From Rhinopithecus roxellana (Eukaryota > Chordata > Mammalia > Primates > Cercopithecidae): a stretch of DNA of 64,000 nt. The DNA lies in NCBI RefSeq assembly GCF_007565055.1, contig NC_044557.1, positions 66,283,095 to 66,347,094 of the forward strand, read 5' to 3'. Within the stretch, counting starts at the first letter, position 1; each line of letters begins with the position of its first letter. The notes beneath the pieces are model-generated. The model ran no database searches and was not told the origin of the DNA. It saw nothing but the letters and a program-made list of their open reading frames with translations. Made by a program: the position numbers and the translations under genes. Shown piece by piece: positions 1 to 10,470 of this stretch.

Positions 1-80
1 CTTCAAATTTTGACAATGTACTAATAGAGACCATACCAAGCAAGTATTTCTCAAATCAATCTCATGGCAAGAATGGATAC

Positions 81-311
81 CTTTTGCGTTCTAGTTGAGG
101 TGTATCCAATGTTGTCTGCTGATTCATTGCCTTAATCCAGTATATAAGTGCTTGAAAAACATATGCCACATGCTTCAATGAGCAAACATCCAAAACTGGA
201 AGAACATCAGAATGCTCATCATTATGAGACCGCATTAGAGACAGAGCATAATTTAGGAAGTCTCCTCGTGCAGACATCATCCCTTGACGGGCGCTAAGCA
301 AGGTGGCACGT
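81..311 (-). CDS. UBR5: UBR5 exon: helical region (3'-most in window)
   Basis: About residues 1893-1969. It encodes RRATLLSARQGMMSARGD, FLNYALSLMRSHNDEHSD, VLPVLDVCSLKHVAYVFQ, ALIYWIKAMNQQTTLDTP and QLERKR. Acceptor GTTCTTATAG. The donor G|GTATCC departs from consensus. The following exon, then MLLE and HECT, lie below the window. Confidence 0.95.
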
Positions 312-542
312 CTATAAGAACAGAAAGAAATGACAATGTTTATTAGAAGAACACAAATGTGAAATTTACTATCATAAATAAGCAAAATTAGGAACTGAGA
401 ATATTCATAAATACAAAGTAGTTAAGCCTGCTGCTCAGCTTTAGAAATATAACCACTGTGCATGACAGTCTTATACTTCATATAGAAAAGGAATTCCAGT
501 ATCCTTTGGAATGGCAAAAGGAACTCCTTCCCTGAAGAGAGT

Positions 543-718
543 GATTCTCAAACTTCAGGGTCCATCAAAGTCACCTGGAGGGCTTATTAAAACAGACCTC
601 TAGTCTAATCCCCAGAGTTTTAGCAGGTCTGGGGTAGAGCCCCAGAATATGCATTTCTATAGCTCTTAGGTGACGTCGATGGTGCTGTTATCTAGGGACC
701 ACACTTTGAGAATCACTT
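543..718 (+). mobile_element. MER5A-like hAT element
   Basis: The ends are inverted (GATTCTCAAACTT and its partner ACACTTTGAGAATCAC). The interior CACCTGGAGGGCTTATTAAA matches the MER5A consensus as I know it. It is a non-autonomous Charlie-group DNA transposon. Confidence 0.8.
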
Positions 719-764
719 CATTAAAATGACACCAAAAACACAAGCAATGAAAGAAAACATAGAT

Positions 765-985
765 ATCCTGGGCAACATGGTGAAACCCTGTCTCTACTAA
801 AAGTACAAAAATTAGCCGGGCATGGTGGCAGGTGCCTGTAATCCCAGCTACCTGGAAGGCTGAGGCAGGAGAACTGCTTGAAACTGGGAGGTGAAGGTTA
901 CAGTGAGCCAAGATCACACCACTGCACTCAGCCTCGGCAACAGAGCAAGACCCTGTCTCAAAAAAGAAATCAAACAAACAAACAC
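765..985 (+). mobile_element. Alu, 5'-truncated
   Basis: It begins inside the left monomer at CCTGGGCAACATGGTGAAAC and ends in CTGTCTCAAAAAAG plus A-rich tail. Confidence 0.9.
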
Positions 986-1173
986 TCAGATATAAATTGG
1001 AATTTATGAAAATTAAAATTGTACTTTCAAAGATACCATCAAGAAAGTGAAAAGATATCCCGGAGAATGGGACAAAATCTTCCCAAATTATGTATTTGAT
1101 AATGGGCTTATATGCAGAATAAAGAACTCATACACCTCAATTTTAAAAGACAAGCCAATTTAAAAAATGGGCA

Positions 1174-1485
1174 AGGCCGGGTGCAGGAGCTTACGCCTGT
1201 AATCCCAGCACTTTGGGAGACCAAGGTGGGTGTATCACTTGAGGTCAGGAGTTCAAGACCAGCCTGGTCAAAATGGCAAAACTTCATCTCTACTAAAAAT
1301 ACAAAAAAGTTGGCTGGGCCTGGTGGCAGGTGCCTGTAATCCCAGCTACTCAGGAGGCTGAGGCAGGAGACTCGCTTGAGCCCGGGAGGCAGAGGTTGCA
1401 GTGAGCCAAGATCACACCACTGCACTCCAGCCTGGACAATAAGAGCCAAACTCGTTTCAACAACAACAACAACAAAAAAAAAAAG
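1174..1485 (+). mobile_element. Alu with (CAA)n tail
   Basis: Both monomers are visible, from GGCCGGGTGCAGGAGC to a CAACAACAACAACAA plus A-rich tail, followed by a G-rich patch. Confidence 0.9.
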
Positions 1486-1499
1486 GTGGGGGGGCTGGG

Positions 1500-2290
1500 G
1501 GTGTAGGATCCAAATAAGACACTTCTCCAAAGAAGATAAACGAATGGCCAGTTAGCCCATGAAAAAATGATCAACATCACTGACCATTAGGGAAATGCAA
1601 ACCAAAGATACTAGGTCACACCCACTGGGATGGTTATAACAAAAAATAGTGTTGGTGAAAATGTAGAAAAACTAAAACTCTCATACATACACTGCTAGTG
1701 AGAATGTCTTCCTCTTTGGAAAACAGTATTGCCCGTTCTTCAAAGGGTTACAAACAGTTACCATATGGCCCAGCAGTTCCATAACTAGGTATACATTCAA
1801 GAAAACTGAAAATACACATCTACACAAAAATCTATACACAAAAGTTCATATGAGCATTATGCATAATAGTGGAAAGGTGAAAACAACTCAAATGTACAAC
1901 TGATGAAAGGATAAACAAAAAATAGTATGCTCATACAATGAAATGTTGCTAGGAAATGAAAAATAATGAAGTACTACTGATGTATGCTAAATATAGATGA
2001 ACCTGAAAATCATTATGCTAAGTTAAAGAACCCAGTCACAAAAGACCACATACTGTATGATTCCATTTACAGGAAATATCCAGAATCTATTGAGAGGGAA
2101 AATAGATTAACGGTTGCTTAGGAAGGGGAAGTGGGGGAAGTAAGGGAAAATGAAGAATGATTGCTAATAGGTTTTCTGTAGAGAAGATTAAAATATTCCA
2201 AAATTCATTATGATGAAGGTTATACAGGGCTGGAAAACTATGGAATTGGACACTTTTTAATTTAAATGGGTGAATTATGTGTGATATGTG
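1500..2290 (+). mobile_element. Old L1 3' fragment
   Basis: The text follows the L1 ORF2 end and 3' region: GACACTTCTCCAAAGAAGAT, AACATCACTGACCATTAGGG, ATATGGCCCAGCAGTTCC. It has many substitutions, so it belongs to an old L1M-type family. Confidence 0.85.
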
Positions 2291-3399
2291 AATCATTACA
2301 TTAAAGCTGACAGACCACCACCACCAATTATGATCCGTTATCAGAATTCTGTTCTCTGGGGTAACGACTACAGCCTAACAAAGATAAGGCTTTCGTCTTT
2401 GTGAAGCAGCCTTCCTAGGACAGGAAAGCTGTTACCTCTCAAATCTCTATCTTTAGTACAGATATCTTTACCAACCATTCAATTCTGCATAATTGACATT
2501 TCTACCATTTTTCCCCCAGTTCTCACGTGTTCGAAAGCAAGTTTGTCCATTACACTACTCTAGGTTTTTCTCTTTAATTTTCCTATTATTTATTCAGGAT
2601 CAAGGTCTAAATATAAATGATGCCTCTGGTACTTAATCTCTCAACAAGGCCCTAAATTCTGTTTTTGATTTCAATGCTTCTATCCCCTCCTTTTGGTCTT
2701 CACTGCTCTACTTTAGTAACTATTACCTCTACTGTAGATGCCTATCACTGTCTTTCTAAGTAATCTCTTAGACCTTTGTCTTTCCTCACTTTATGATCTG
2801 CCCAGAGTAACAAAGCTGTTTATCCTGAGGTCGAGATAGAACCAAATCCTTGGATTTTGACTTTAGGTATGAGGTACTTTTACTATATTACTGCTGTTGC
2901 TCTGTTGTTCAATATTTGAGCTGATACCTACTCCTGAAAAAGGTCACTTTATAACTGAATAGAAAAGAACATAACAAATACATAGATATATATTTTAATT
3001 ATAATTCAACAGGCTGGGGAGGCAGAAAAAAAGAAATGTGATTTGAGAAAAAAAGAGCAGCACTGGTAATCACATACTTTCCCCCTCCTGAGTACAAAGT
3101 ACATTCATAACCAATTCTAGTCAAAATAACTTTCCAAGAGGAGAGGGGGAGGTCTTGAGAATAATGAGACAAACATAGAGACCAATAACTTCAAAAATAA
3201 AAAGGCTTTAGTATCAGATTCCTATGATACGAACGGATTTTTAAAAATAGCTTGGATGATAACTAGCCTATTCTGCCTCAACAAGTAATGCAAGCAAGTC
3301 ATTTCTTTCTCCCTTCACAGTAAGATGAGATCTTACATAACAGCAACTAAAATGCTTTACCCTTCTAGGATACAAAGATTCTATCTAAACACACAAGTA

Positions 3400-3855
3400 C
3401 AGATGCTCCTCGACTGAAGATGTGGTTATGTCCTGATAAACTCATCATAAATGCATAAAGTCTAAATGCATTGAATACCCCCAATAAACCCATCATAAAA
3501 CAAAAAAAAATTATAAACTGGGGACCAGGTGCGGTGGCTCGCACCTGGAATCCCAGCACTTTGGGAGGCCAAGGCAGGCGGATCACAAGGTCAGGAGATC
3601 CAGACCATCCTGGCTAACACGGCAAAACCCCGTCTCTACTAAAAATACAAAAAATTAGCCGGGCATGGTGGCGGGCGCCTGTAGTCCCAGCTACTCAGGA
3701 GGCTGAGGCAGGAGAATGGCGTGAACCCGGAAGGTGGAGCTTGCAGTGAGTCAAGATGGCGCCACTGCGCTCCAGCCTGGGTGAGAGTGTGAGACTCCGT
3801 CTCAACAACAAAAAAATTATAAGTTGGAGATCCATTTTAAGTCGGGGACGTTCTG
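3400..3855. mobile_element. TA-flanked inverted-repeat DNA transposon remnant, split by Alu
   Basis: The left end CAGATGCTCCTCGACTGAAG mirrors the reverse complement of the right end (CAGAACGTCCCCGACTTAAA). TA dinucleotides flank both ends, as in Tc1/mariner-pogo (Tigger-type) elements. An Alu (about 3526-3815) is inserted inside. The exact family is not named. It ends about 20 bp from a UBR5 splice donor. Confidence 0.7.
3526..3815 (+). mobile_element. Alu nested in DNA transposon
   Basis: A full Alu from the GCGGTGGCTCGCACCTG start to CTCCGTCTCAACAAC. Confidence 0.9.
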
Positions 3856-3876
3856 TATATATGAAGAATTTCATAC

Positions 3877-4088
3877 CGTCTGCCTTCAAGTGTTCGTAAG
3901 CTAGCTTCTTCTCGCGCAGTCATCCTCTCTCTTCTCGCTGAATTCTGAGAAGCGTGAAGAGGATGATTTGGATGTCCAGGATCACCAGCAGATGCTAATG
4001 CAGAACCATAACGTAATTGAGCTTCAGTAGAATCCATAATACTGACCATCCAGTTCCAAGTGGGAATAAGCTTTTCTTCTACATAGTT
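3877..4088 (-). CDS. UBR5: UBR5 exon: helical region
   Basis: About residues 1823-1892. It encodes NYVEEKLIPTWNWMVSIM, DSTEAQLRYGSALASAGD, PGHPNHPLHASQNSARRE and RMTAREEASLRTLEGRR. Donor CG|GTATGA. Its donor lies about 20 bp from the end of a fossil DNA transposon (3400-3855). Confidence 0.96.
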
Positions 4089-4262
4089 CTATGAAGACCA
4101 AACTAAAATAGTTAAAACTATCCAAACAGAGCTAAATTCGATACAGCAGCAGTATGTCAACTTTTAAACATTTGTAACATTTAATTCCCCTAATACTGGA
4201 ATTCTCATAATTGACAGCCAAAAAAATACACTGGAATGAGAAACTTTTCAGTGCTTTCATAC

Positions 4263-4531
4263 CTGTAAGTTTACTGCATCTTGGTAAGTCAATTTCACGG
4301 CTGCTGGAATCTGAGAGTATACTAGGTGATTATACTTAGGAATAAGGCCCATCAAGTCCGAGATTTGTCTAATGACAATGCTGTAAGCCCTGGCTAAACT
4401 GCTTGCAGATGTTAGGTAACTGCTGGCGTTGCTAGCTTCCAAAGCAGCTGCTGCAGCTGCAGCACTTGTACTGATGGTACCACTCCGGCGTAAGTTTGAA
4501 GGATCAATATAAATCAAACCCGCTGAACTTG
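4263..4531 (-). CDS. UBR5: UBR5 exon: Ala tract and helices
   Basis: About residues 1733-1822. It encodes ASSAGLIYIDPSNLRRSG, TISTSAAAAAAALEASNA, SSYLTSASSLARAYSIVI, RQISDLMGLIPKYNHLVY and SQIPAAVKLTYQDAVNLQ. A seven-Ala run, encoded by mixed GCN codons, is followed by amphipathic helices. Donor CAG|GTATGA. Confidence 0.96.
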
Positions 4532-5102
4532 CTATAAGGAAAAGGGACAACAACAATGAGCTAATGTTAGTTTTTAATTGTGTCTCTCTGGGATTATATA
4601 TACTTATGTAAATCTAAATGATCAATTGTGGTAGCCAAGCAAAAAACTTTGCCCAAACCACACTATTTTGGGGAGGGGAGTATGGAGGGGACAAGAATTA
4701 ATATAAAGTGCTCAACTAGGGGAAATCTGATCCCCATAGCACCCCCCACACACCCTGCCAAAGGGGCTATACATTTGGCTGTATCTGCAGACATTCTTGG
4801 TTATCACAACTGTGGGAGCCAAGGGGAGGGGAAGAAGGGTGAGAGGGGTTTTACTGGCATCTAGTGGGTGTAGGTTAGGGATGCTGCTTAACATCCCACA
4901 ATGCACAAGACAGCCTCCCACAATTATCCAGCCCAAAAATGCAATAATGCAAAGACTGGGAAACCCTGCTATAATCATATGTGCATAATTTTTATATTTG
5001 AAACTCAACAAAACAATGAGGAACTATCATAAAACTAATTTTATTTTTAATTTTTAAAAATCTATCTAAGTATTCTTAGGAATACCAAGTTTTCAGACTT
5101 GC
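4532..5102 (-). other. UBR5 intron with GC donor
   Basis: A 571 bp intron. Its minus-strand 5' end is GCAAGT (plus 5097-5102) and its 3' end is TTCCTTATAG. It contains a MER20-like element. Confidence 0.9.
4709..4975 (+). mobile_element. MER20-like hAT element
   Basis: It contains GGTTATCACAACTGTGGGAG, TACTGGCATCTAGTGGGT, CATCCCACAATGCACA and TGGGAAACCCTGC, the recognisable core and 3' end of MER20. Confidence 0.8.
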
Positions 5103-5360
5103 CTGCTGGTGTAGATGTACTGGAAGGGGCTGTACTGGCTGCTCGCTGATGCTGGGTGTTGCGGACAGCCCACTGCATTGAGCGGGGAGCTTGGGCAGCA
5201 CCATTGGCATGGGAGCTATTTGTGGTTCTTTCTAATGGTTCATCGAGCATAAAGGTCTCCTGTTCTATGTCGTCACTCTGACTACTACTGCTATCAGAAT
5301 CACTCGAGTCATTCGATTGAGAATCATCTTCAGAAAAGAAGGCAGGAACACTGCTTGCTC
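5103..5360 (-). CDS. UBR5: UBR5 exon: Ser/Asp tract, with GC splice donor
   Basis: About residues 1647-1732. It encodes GASSVPAFFSEDDSQSND, SSDSDSSSSQSDDIEQET, FMLDEPLERTTNSSHANG, AAQAPRSMQWAVRNTQHQ and RAASTAPSSTSTPA. The exon ends CCAGCAG before GCAAGT: only the GC donor at 5101-5102 gives the in-frame PAASSAG join with the next exon. Confidence 0.95.
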
Positions 5361-5521
5361 CTAAAATTTTTATTTTTAAAACCAAAAACATTGTGAGTTT
5401 AATAATTAAAATTACAATCTACTCCTCATTCAGGAAAACATACATATTAAACAGAATGCCAGACTGTATTTAATAATCCACAAAACCCACCACTAAAATA
5501 GTTTTTATTAGAAAATAACTT

Positions 5522-5632
5522 TTAAGTCTGGCTCTGTGGCTTAGGCAGGAGTGCAGTGTCACCATCTCGGCTCACTGCAACCTCTGCCTCCTGGGTTCAA
5601 GTTATTCGTATGCCTCAGTCTCCTAAATAAAT
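5522..5632 (-). mobile_element. Alu fragment, minus
   Basis: The TCTGGCTCTGTGGC through CTCACTGCAACCTCTGCC segment is a truncated minus-strand Alu, directly abutting a plus Alu. Confidence 0.85.
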
Positions 5633-5923
5633 TTTAGCTGGGTGTGGTGGCACATGCCTATAATCCCAACAACGGAGGAGGCTGAGGTGGGACGACTCCT
5701 TGAGCTCAGGAACTCAAGACCAGTCTGGGCAACATAGCAAGATCCCATCTCTTACAAAAAAAAAAATTAGCCCGATGTGGTGGCTTGCACCTGTAGTCCC
5801 AGCTACTCAGGGGGCTGAGGTAGGAGCTCAGGACGTCAAGGCTGGAAAGAACTCTGACTGCACCACTGGAATATCCAGCCTGGGTGACAGAGTGAGACCC
5901 AATTCCAAAAAAAAAAAAAAGAC
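5633..5923 (+). mobile_element. Alu, old, plus
   Basis: It runs from AGCTGGGTGTGGTGGCAC to the A-rich tail, with many substitutions (AluJ-like). It forms an inverted pair with the adjacent fragment. Confidence 0.85.
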
Positions 5924-6163
5924 AAGAAAATACAAATCTTTTAAATAAACTTTAAAATTCATTCATTATTTAATAACCAGAAAAGCTGGAGAAAGAGTTA
6001 CTAAAATAATACTTTCTTTTCTAATACCCAGAGAACTAGGATGAAGTTATAAAAATGCTTAGCTACCCTTGCATATATCACACAAAGTATGAACAAATCC
6101 ACACTGAATACACACACACAGCCTTAGCATAAGCAAGAAGGTTGTTGGGATAAGGCAACATAC

Positions 6164-6295
6164 CTGCTTCTGAACCAGCAGTCGCTGCAGTGACAACGCT
6201 TCTGCGCCCACTAGCATTATCTTGGTTGCTGTGGTTACTTTCACTATCACTTTCTGTTTCAGCTGCTGCTAACAAGTCCAGCTCCATATCACTCC
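6164..6295 (-). CDS. UBR5: UBR5 exon: acidic/Ser region
   Basis: About residues 1603-1646. It encodes GSDMELDLLAAAETESDS, ESNHSNQDNASGRRSVVT and AATAGSEA. A short helix (MELDLLAAA) is followed by casein-kinase-like acidic serines (TESDSES). Donor CAG|GTATGT. Confidence 0.95.
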
Positions 6296-6867
6296 CTTAA
6301 AAAAACATTTAAATAAGAAAAAAGCACATACTCACTATGGTTTAAAACAGGGTCTGATAAGCCAGAATATCATAAGGGTGGTAACTAAGAAGGCATGGGG
6401 GGTGGGAGTTGGGGAGAAGGGGAATGGTGTGAGAGAGAAGGGATAACTACTAAAATAAGACTCAGTAACTACTCAACCTTAGAAGAATGGCTAGGGAAAC
6501 AGTCTAGCACATCAGGGCAGTGCAGGGGAGGACTGAGAGCAAATATACAAGTTATCAGCATCTGGGTGTAATTATGGGTGATTTATTTTCCTTTTCTTTA
6601 ATTTCCAAATGTTTCATAATGCACCTATGATTTAGTTTTTAAAAGTCTTTTAAGAAACTGACTTAAAAAGAAAAAACAAATTATTTTATATATGTATTAT
6701 ATATAGCACCTAAATTTTCCAAACAGATGCTATAGAAACCCTTGGCAGAAAGTTTAAGTTGACCATTTCACTACACATTCAAATGAGGTTTCTCCCTGTA
6801 TTTAATATCCCCCTTTAAAAGTACTTGATTTACTCATACTGAGTAATTTCTCAAATAACCTGCATAC
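6296..6867 (-). other. UBR5 intron, 572 bp
   Basis: A purine-rich patch (about 6390-6440, GGGGGGTGGGAGTTGGGGAG) is the only conspicuous feature. No gene is seen. Confidence 0.8.
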
Positions 6868-6979
6868 CATCTTCATCATGCTCATCATGTTGTCCCTCTG
6901 CCTCAGCATTTTCTTCCCCATGTTCTTCCTGTTCATCGTGATGATCCTCTTCTCCAGCCACACCCTCCACCACCTCAAC
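6868..6979 (-). CDS. UBR5: UBR5 exon: Glu/Asp/His acidic tract
   Basis: About residues 1566-1602. It encodes VEVVEGVAGEEDHHDEQE, then EHGEENAEAEGQHDEHDE and D. More than half of the residues are Glu, Asp or His, so this is an intrinsically disordered acidic segment. Donor G|GTATGC. Confidence 0.95.
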
Positions 6980-7166
6980 CTAAATCCAGAATCTTATTTG
7001 TAGACAAAGTACATAATAAACCTTTATCTCTACCAGCATTCTCCCAAAGTAGCTAGTTAACTAAAATGCAAAGATTCCCTAACTATAGAGAATTCAAAAT
7101 CATGTATCAAGCAGTTTTGAAAATCTTCATCTGTTAGTGACAATTTGCTATCAAAAATTACATCCT

Positions 7167-7466
7167 GGCCAGGCACAGTGGCTCACGCCTATAATCCCAA
7201 CACTCTGGGAGGCCGAGATGAAGATGGGCGGATCACAAAGTCAAGAGATCAAAACCATCCTGGGCCAACATGGTGAGACCCCAAATCTACTAAAAACACA
7301 AAAATTAGCCAGGCGTGGTGCGTGCCTGTAGTCTCAACTACTCAGGAGGCTGAGGCAAGAGAATCACTTGAACCCGGGAGGTGGAGGATGCAGTGAGGCA
7401 AGATTACACCACTGCATTTCAGCCTGGCAAAAGAGCAAGACGCCATCTCAAAAAAATAAAAAAATT
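7167..7466 (+). mobile_element. Alu
   Basis: From GGCCAGGCACAGTGGCTCAC to CATCTCAAAAAAATAAAAAA. Confidence 0.9.
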
Positions 7467-7667
7467 ATACCCACAGATCCCAAAGTTTATTACTGAGCAT
7501 ATACAGAACCCTCAAATTAGAAGTATAAAAATTATACTGGGGGCAGGGAGGAGAGTTAAATTTTTATATACTGCAGGCATTATAAAATTTACCTCATAAA
7601 TATGTAGTATCCTCTTTCAAATACATTGTACAAAACTACCAAATTTTTCTAATATTAATAATATCTT

Positions 7668-7991
7668 GGCTGGGCGCAGTGGCTCACACCTGTAATCCCA
7701 GCACTTTGGGAGGCTGAGGCGGGTGGATCACGAGGTCAGGAGTTCGAGACCAGCCTGATCAACATGATGAAATCCCGTCTCTACTAAAAATACAAAAATT
7801 AGCTGGGTGTGATGGTGCGCACTTGTAATCCCAGCAACTCAGGAGGCTGTGGCAGGAGAATGGCATAAACCCGGGAGGTGGAGCTTGCAGTGAGCTGAGA
7901 TCCGGCCACTGCACTCCAGCCCGGGAGACAGAGCGAGACTCCGTCTCAAAAAAAAAAAAAAAAAACAAAAACAAACAAACAAAAAAAAAAA
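7668..7991 (+). mobile_element. AluY, AluYR-like
   Basis: A full AluY whose right monomer contains GAGATCCGGCCACTGCACTC, a variant typical of Old World monkeys. The tail is poly-A with CAAA units. Confidence 0.85.
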
Positions 7992-8263
7992 CAGAGTATC
8001 TTTGCTGTTAACACTGAGAATATCTCAACTCTTAATCCTTAGGTAAAGACAAGTTTGTGTCCAATTTCCTAATATCCAGTAAGTCACAAATTATTAAAAT
8101 AATTTTACTATGTATAACCACAAATGAGAATATATAACAAACACCTACAAACTGGATGCAAATGCATATAGTAGTCTCAAGCTACTATTAATGTAATTTC
8201 TAGTGACTACTCTTCTTTTCCCACAAAATAAAAGCTTTTTAAATCTACCACAATTAAAATCAC

Positions 8264-8387
8264 CTCTTCCACATCCGCTGAAACAATATCATCCTGTTCT
8301 TCATCTCTGCCCCGAACAGGCTGTGACTGGCTGATGCGCCTCTGTTGTGGATTCCTGATGATGTACGATGACTGAGACTGACTGGAG
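8264..8387 (-). CDS. UBR5: UBR5 exon: Ser/Gln-rich linker
   Basis: About residues 1524-1565. It encodes SSQSQSSYIIRNPQQRRI, then SQSQPVRGRDEEQDDIVS and ADVEE. It is low-complexity Ser/Gln, then acidic, and several SQ sites could be phosphorylated (inference). The donor GAG|GTGATT is weak. Confidence 0.94.
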
Positions 8388-9487
8388 CTGTAAAGAATCA
8401 GAAGCTTATGAGTATACTGCTGCCACAGCTCAGATATGCAACACATATTTTTATTTAACTCATTTATTACATGTGAGACACTTGCTAGGATGTGACTTTA
8501 AATCTAAGCTGAGAATTCTTGGAAACCAACAATACTTAATCTATAATATATCAGAAAATACAAATCTCAGAATATGTTTTTTCTTTTTAAGTCATTTCAA
8601 ATCTGTGTTGATGCACATATTTGTATGAGTCCATCCCATCGAAAAATTCTACAGGAAGATTTTTCCTCCTCCACCAGCAGGTCTCAGTTTCCAAAGGCTC
8701 TGACAGCACCATTTGTCCATTAACAGAAAGTGTTTAATACAAGTGATCTAACTTTTAGGAGATCTGACATGATTTCTACTTTGAATGAGCTTATTAACTA
8801 ATGACTTGCTGATGTATGTGGGGAAAACATCAGTTCAAAAGCATGATTTTAAAATAGAGTCATAACCAAAGGCAAAGTGGCAAAAGTTTCACTTCCCTAA
8901 ACACCTGACTTGGAAACCAAGAAAAGACAGTTGACTGGATTATAAAAGGAAAAGGGAGAACCAGAAAATACAGCTTAAAATACAGGCCAGAAATCTGAAA
9001 TTGGCTAAATAACCCTGTCACCTATTATTTATAGATAAAGAAATGGGGGGTAAAAGATGTTGAAATCAAAAGACCTTTAAGTGATTGCACTGACAGGTTC
9101 TTTCCTTATCTCAGTTGCTATGAGAAATGAGAATCAAACCAATTACACCTGAGAGCTGACTGGAACATCATGCTTTCAAACAAACAGATAAGTGGTCTCA
9201 ATATGATGTTTAACACTAGAACTGTAAGTAACTGGTAAAACGGAGATTATGGATTACAAAAGTGGGAAAGGCTAAGAGAAAATCTGTAGAGATGAAAAAG
9301 GGTATTTCCAACCACTAAAGAGATTTCAATATTAAAACATAAAAGTCAGCATTGTGTGAAGTCACAACTAATGAGTGTTTCTTTTTTAAAACAAACATCC
9401 TGGAACAAACATCCAAAGAAGTATAGTCCTCTCAAAGTGCTTACTTTAAGAAGTTATGCACTTAGTATGTATAATACTGCCAAAACA

Positions 9488-9622
9488 GGCTGGGTATAGT
9501 GGCTAATGTGTGTAATCCCAACGTTTTGGGAGGTTGAGGTTGGGAGGATTGCTTGAGGACAGGAATTTAAGACCAACCTGGGCAACACTGCGAGACCCAA
9601 TCTCTACAAAAAATTTAAAAAG
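9488..9622 (+). mobile_element. Alu left-monomer fragment
   Basis: A single monomer from GGCTGGGTATAGTGGC to CTCTACAAAAAATTTAAA. Confidence 0.8.
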
Positions 9623-9645
9623 AGTAATTTAAAAATACTAATACA

Positions 9646-9962
9646 GGCCGGGCGCGGTGGCTCAAGCCTGTAATCCCAGCACTTTGGGAGGCCGAGACGG
9701 GCGGATCACAAGGTCAGGAGATCGAGACCATCCTGGCTAACACGGTGAAACCCCGTCTCTACTAAAGAATCCAAAAAACTAGCCGGGCGATGAGGCGGGC
9801 GCCTGTAGTCCCAGCTACTTGGGAGGCGGAGGCAGGAGAATGGCGTAAACCTGGGAGGCAGAGCTTGCAGTGAGCTGAGATCCGGCCACCGCACTCCAGC
9901 CTGGGCGACAGAGCCAGACTCCGTCAAAAAAAAAGAAAAAAAGAAAAAAAAAAAAGAAAAAG
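9646..9962 (+). mobile_element. Young AluYR-like with 15 bp target duplication
   Basis: A full AluY with GGCTCAAGCCTG and GATCCGGCCACCGC. The direct repeat AAAAATACTAATACA flanks it at 9631-9645 and 9963-9977. Confidence 0.9.
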
Positions 9963-9987
9963 AAAAATACTAATACATAAAACATAT

Positions 9988-10262
9988 TACATGAACATCC
10001 CTTACCTGAAATGCTTGGGACCAGAGTGTTTGATCTTGTGTGTGTGTGTGTGTTTGTTTTTGTTGTTGTTTTTGTTTGTTTTTTTTTTTTTTTTTTTTGG
10101 AGTATCTACATTACATATATTTACCAGTTGAGCATCCTCAATCCCAAAATCCAAAATGCTCCAACGAGCATTTCCCCTGAGCATCATGGTGGTGCTCAGA
10201 AAGTTTCAGGTTTTGCAGCATTTCAGATTTCACACTTTCAGATTAGGAACACTCAACCTGTG
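9988..10262. mobile_element. Short inverted-repeat DNA transposon
   Basis: The left ACATCCCTTACCTGAAATGC and the reverse complement of the right end (CAGGTTGAGTGTTCCTAATC) are the paired ends of a common primate DNA transposon. The interior is replaced by GT and T tracts. Family not named. Confidence 0.65.
10036..10098. repeat. (GT)n and poly-T tract
   Basis: GTGTGTGTGTGTGTGTTTG is followed by T-rich DNA ending in about 20 T. Confidence 0.95.
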
Positions 10263-10424
10263 TAACTCCCCAGTTACCTGTGTGACTTCAACTTTTTTCC
10301 CAACAGTCCTGAAACCTAGTCTAATAAAGCCCTGTTAATACACTTCTAAGTTTTAGGGACTTCTAGTTCCGGCAATTTGGCAGACTGTGCAGAGAAACCA
10401 CTCTTGTTAAGGAACACACATATA

Positions 10425-10436
<12 letters not shown>

Positions 10437-10468
<32 letters not shown>
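10437..10468. repeat. Pure A32 tract
   Basis: Thirty-two consecutive A with no Alu or L1 body immediately upstream that I can recognise. Confidence 0.95.

Positions 10469-10470
<2 letters not shown>

Larger units (their letters stand above)
312..3876 (-). other. UBR5 intron, 3.6 kb
   Basis: It holds a MER5-like element, three Alus, an L1 remnant and a TA-flanked DNA transposon interrupted by one of the Alus (listed separately). The section 2300-3390 shows no gene or clear repeat to my eye. Confidence 0.8.

Noticed and set aside
5095..5102. Possible frameshift or broken exon because of the missing GT donor
   Set aside because: AG|GCAAGT is a valid GC-type donor and restores the frame exactly.
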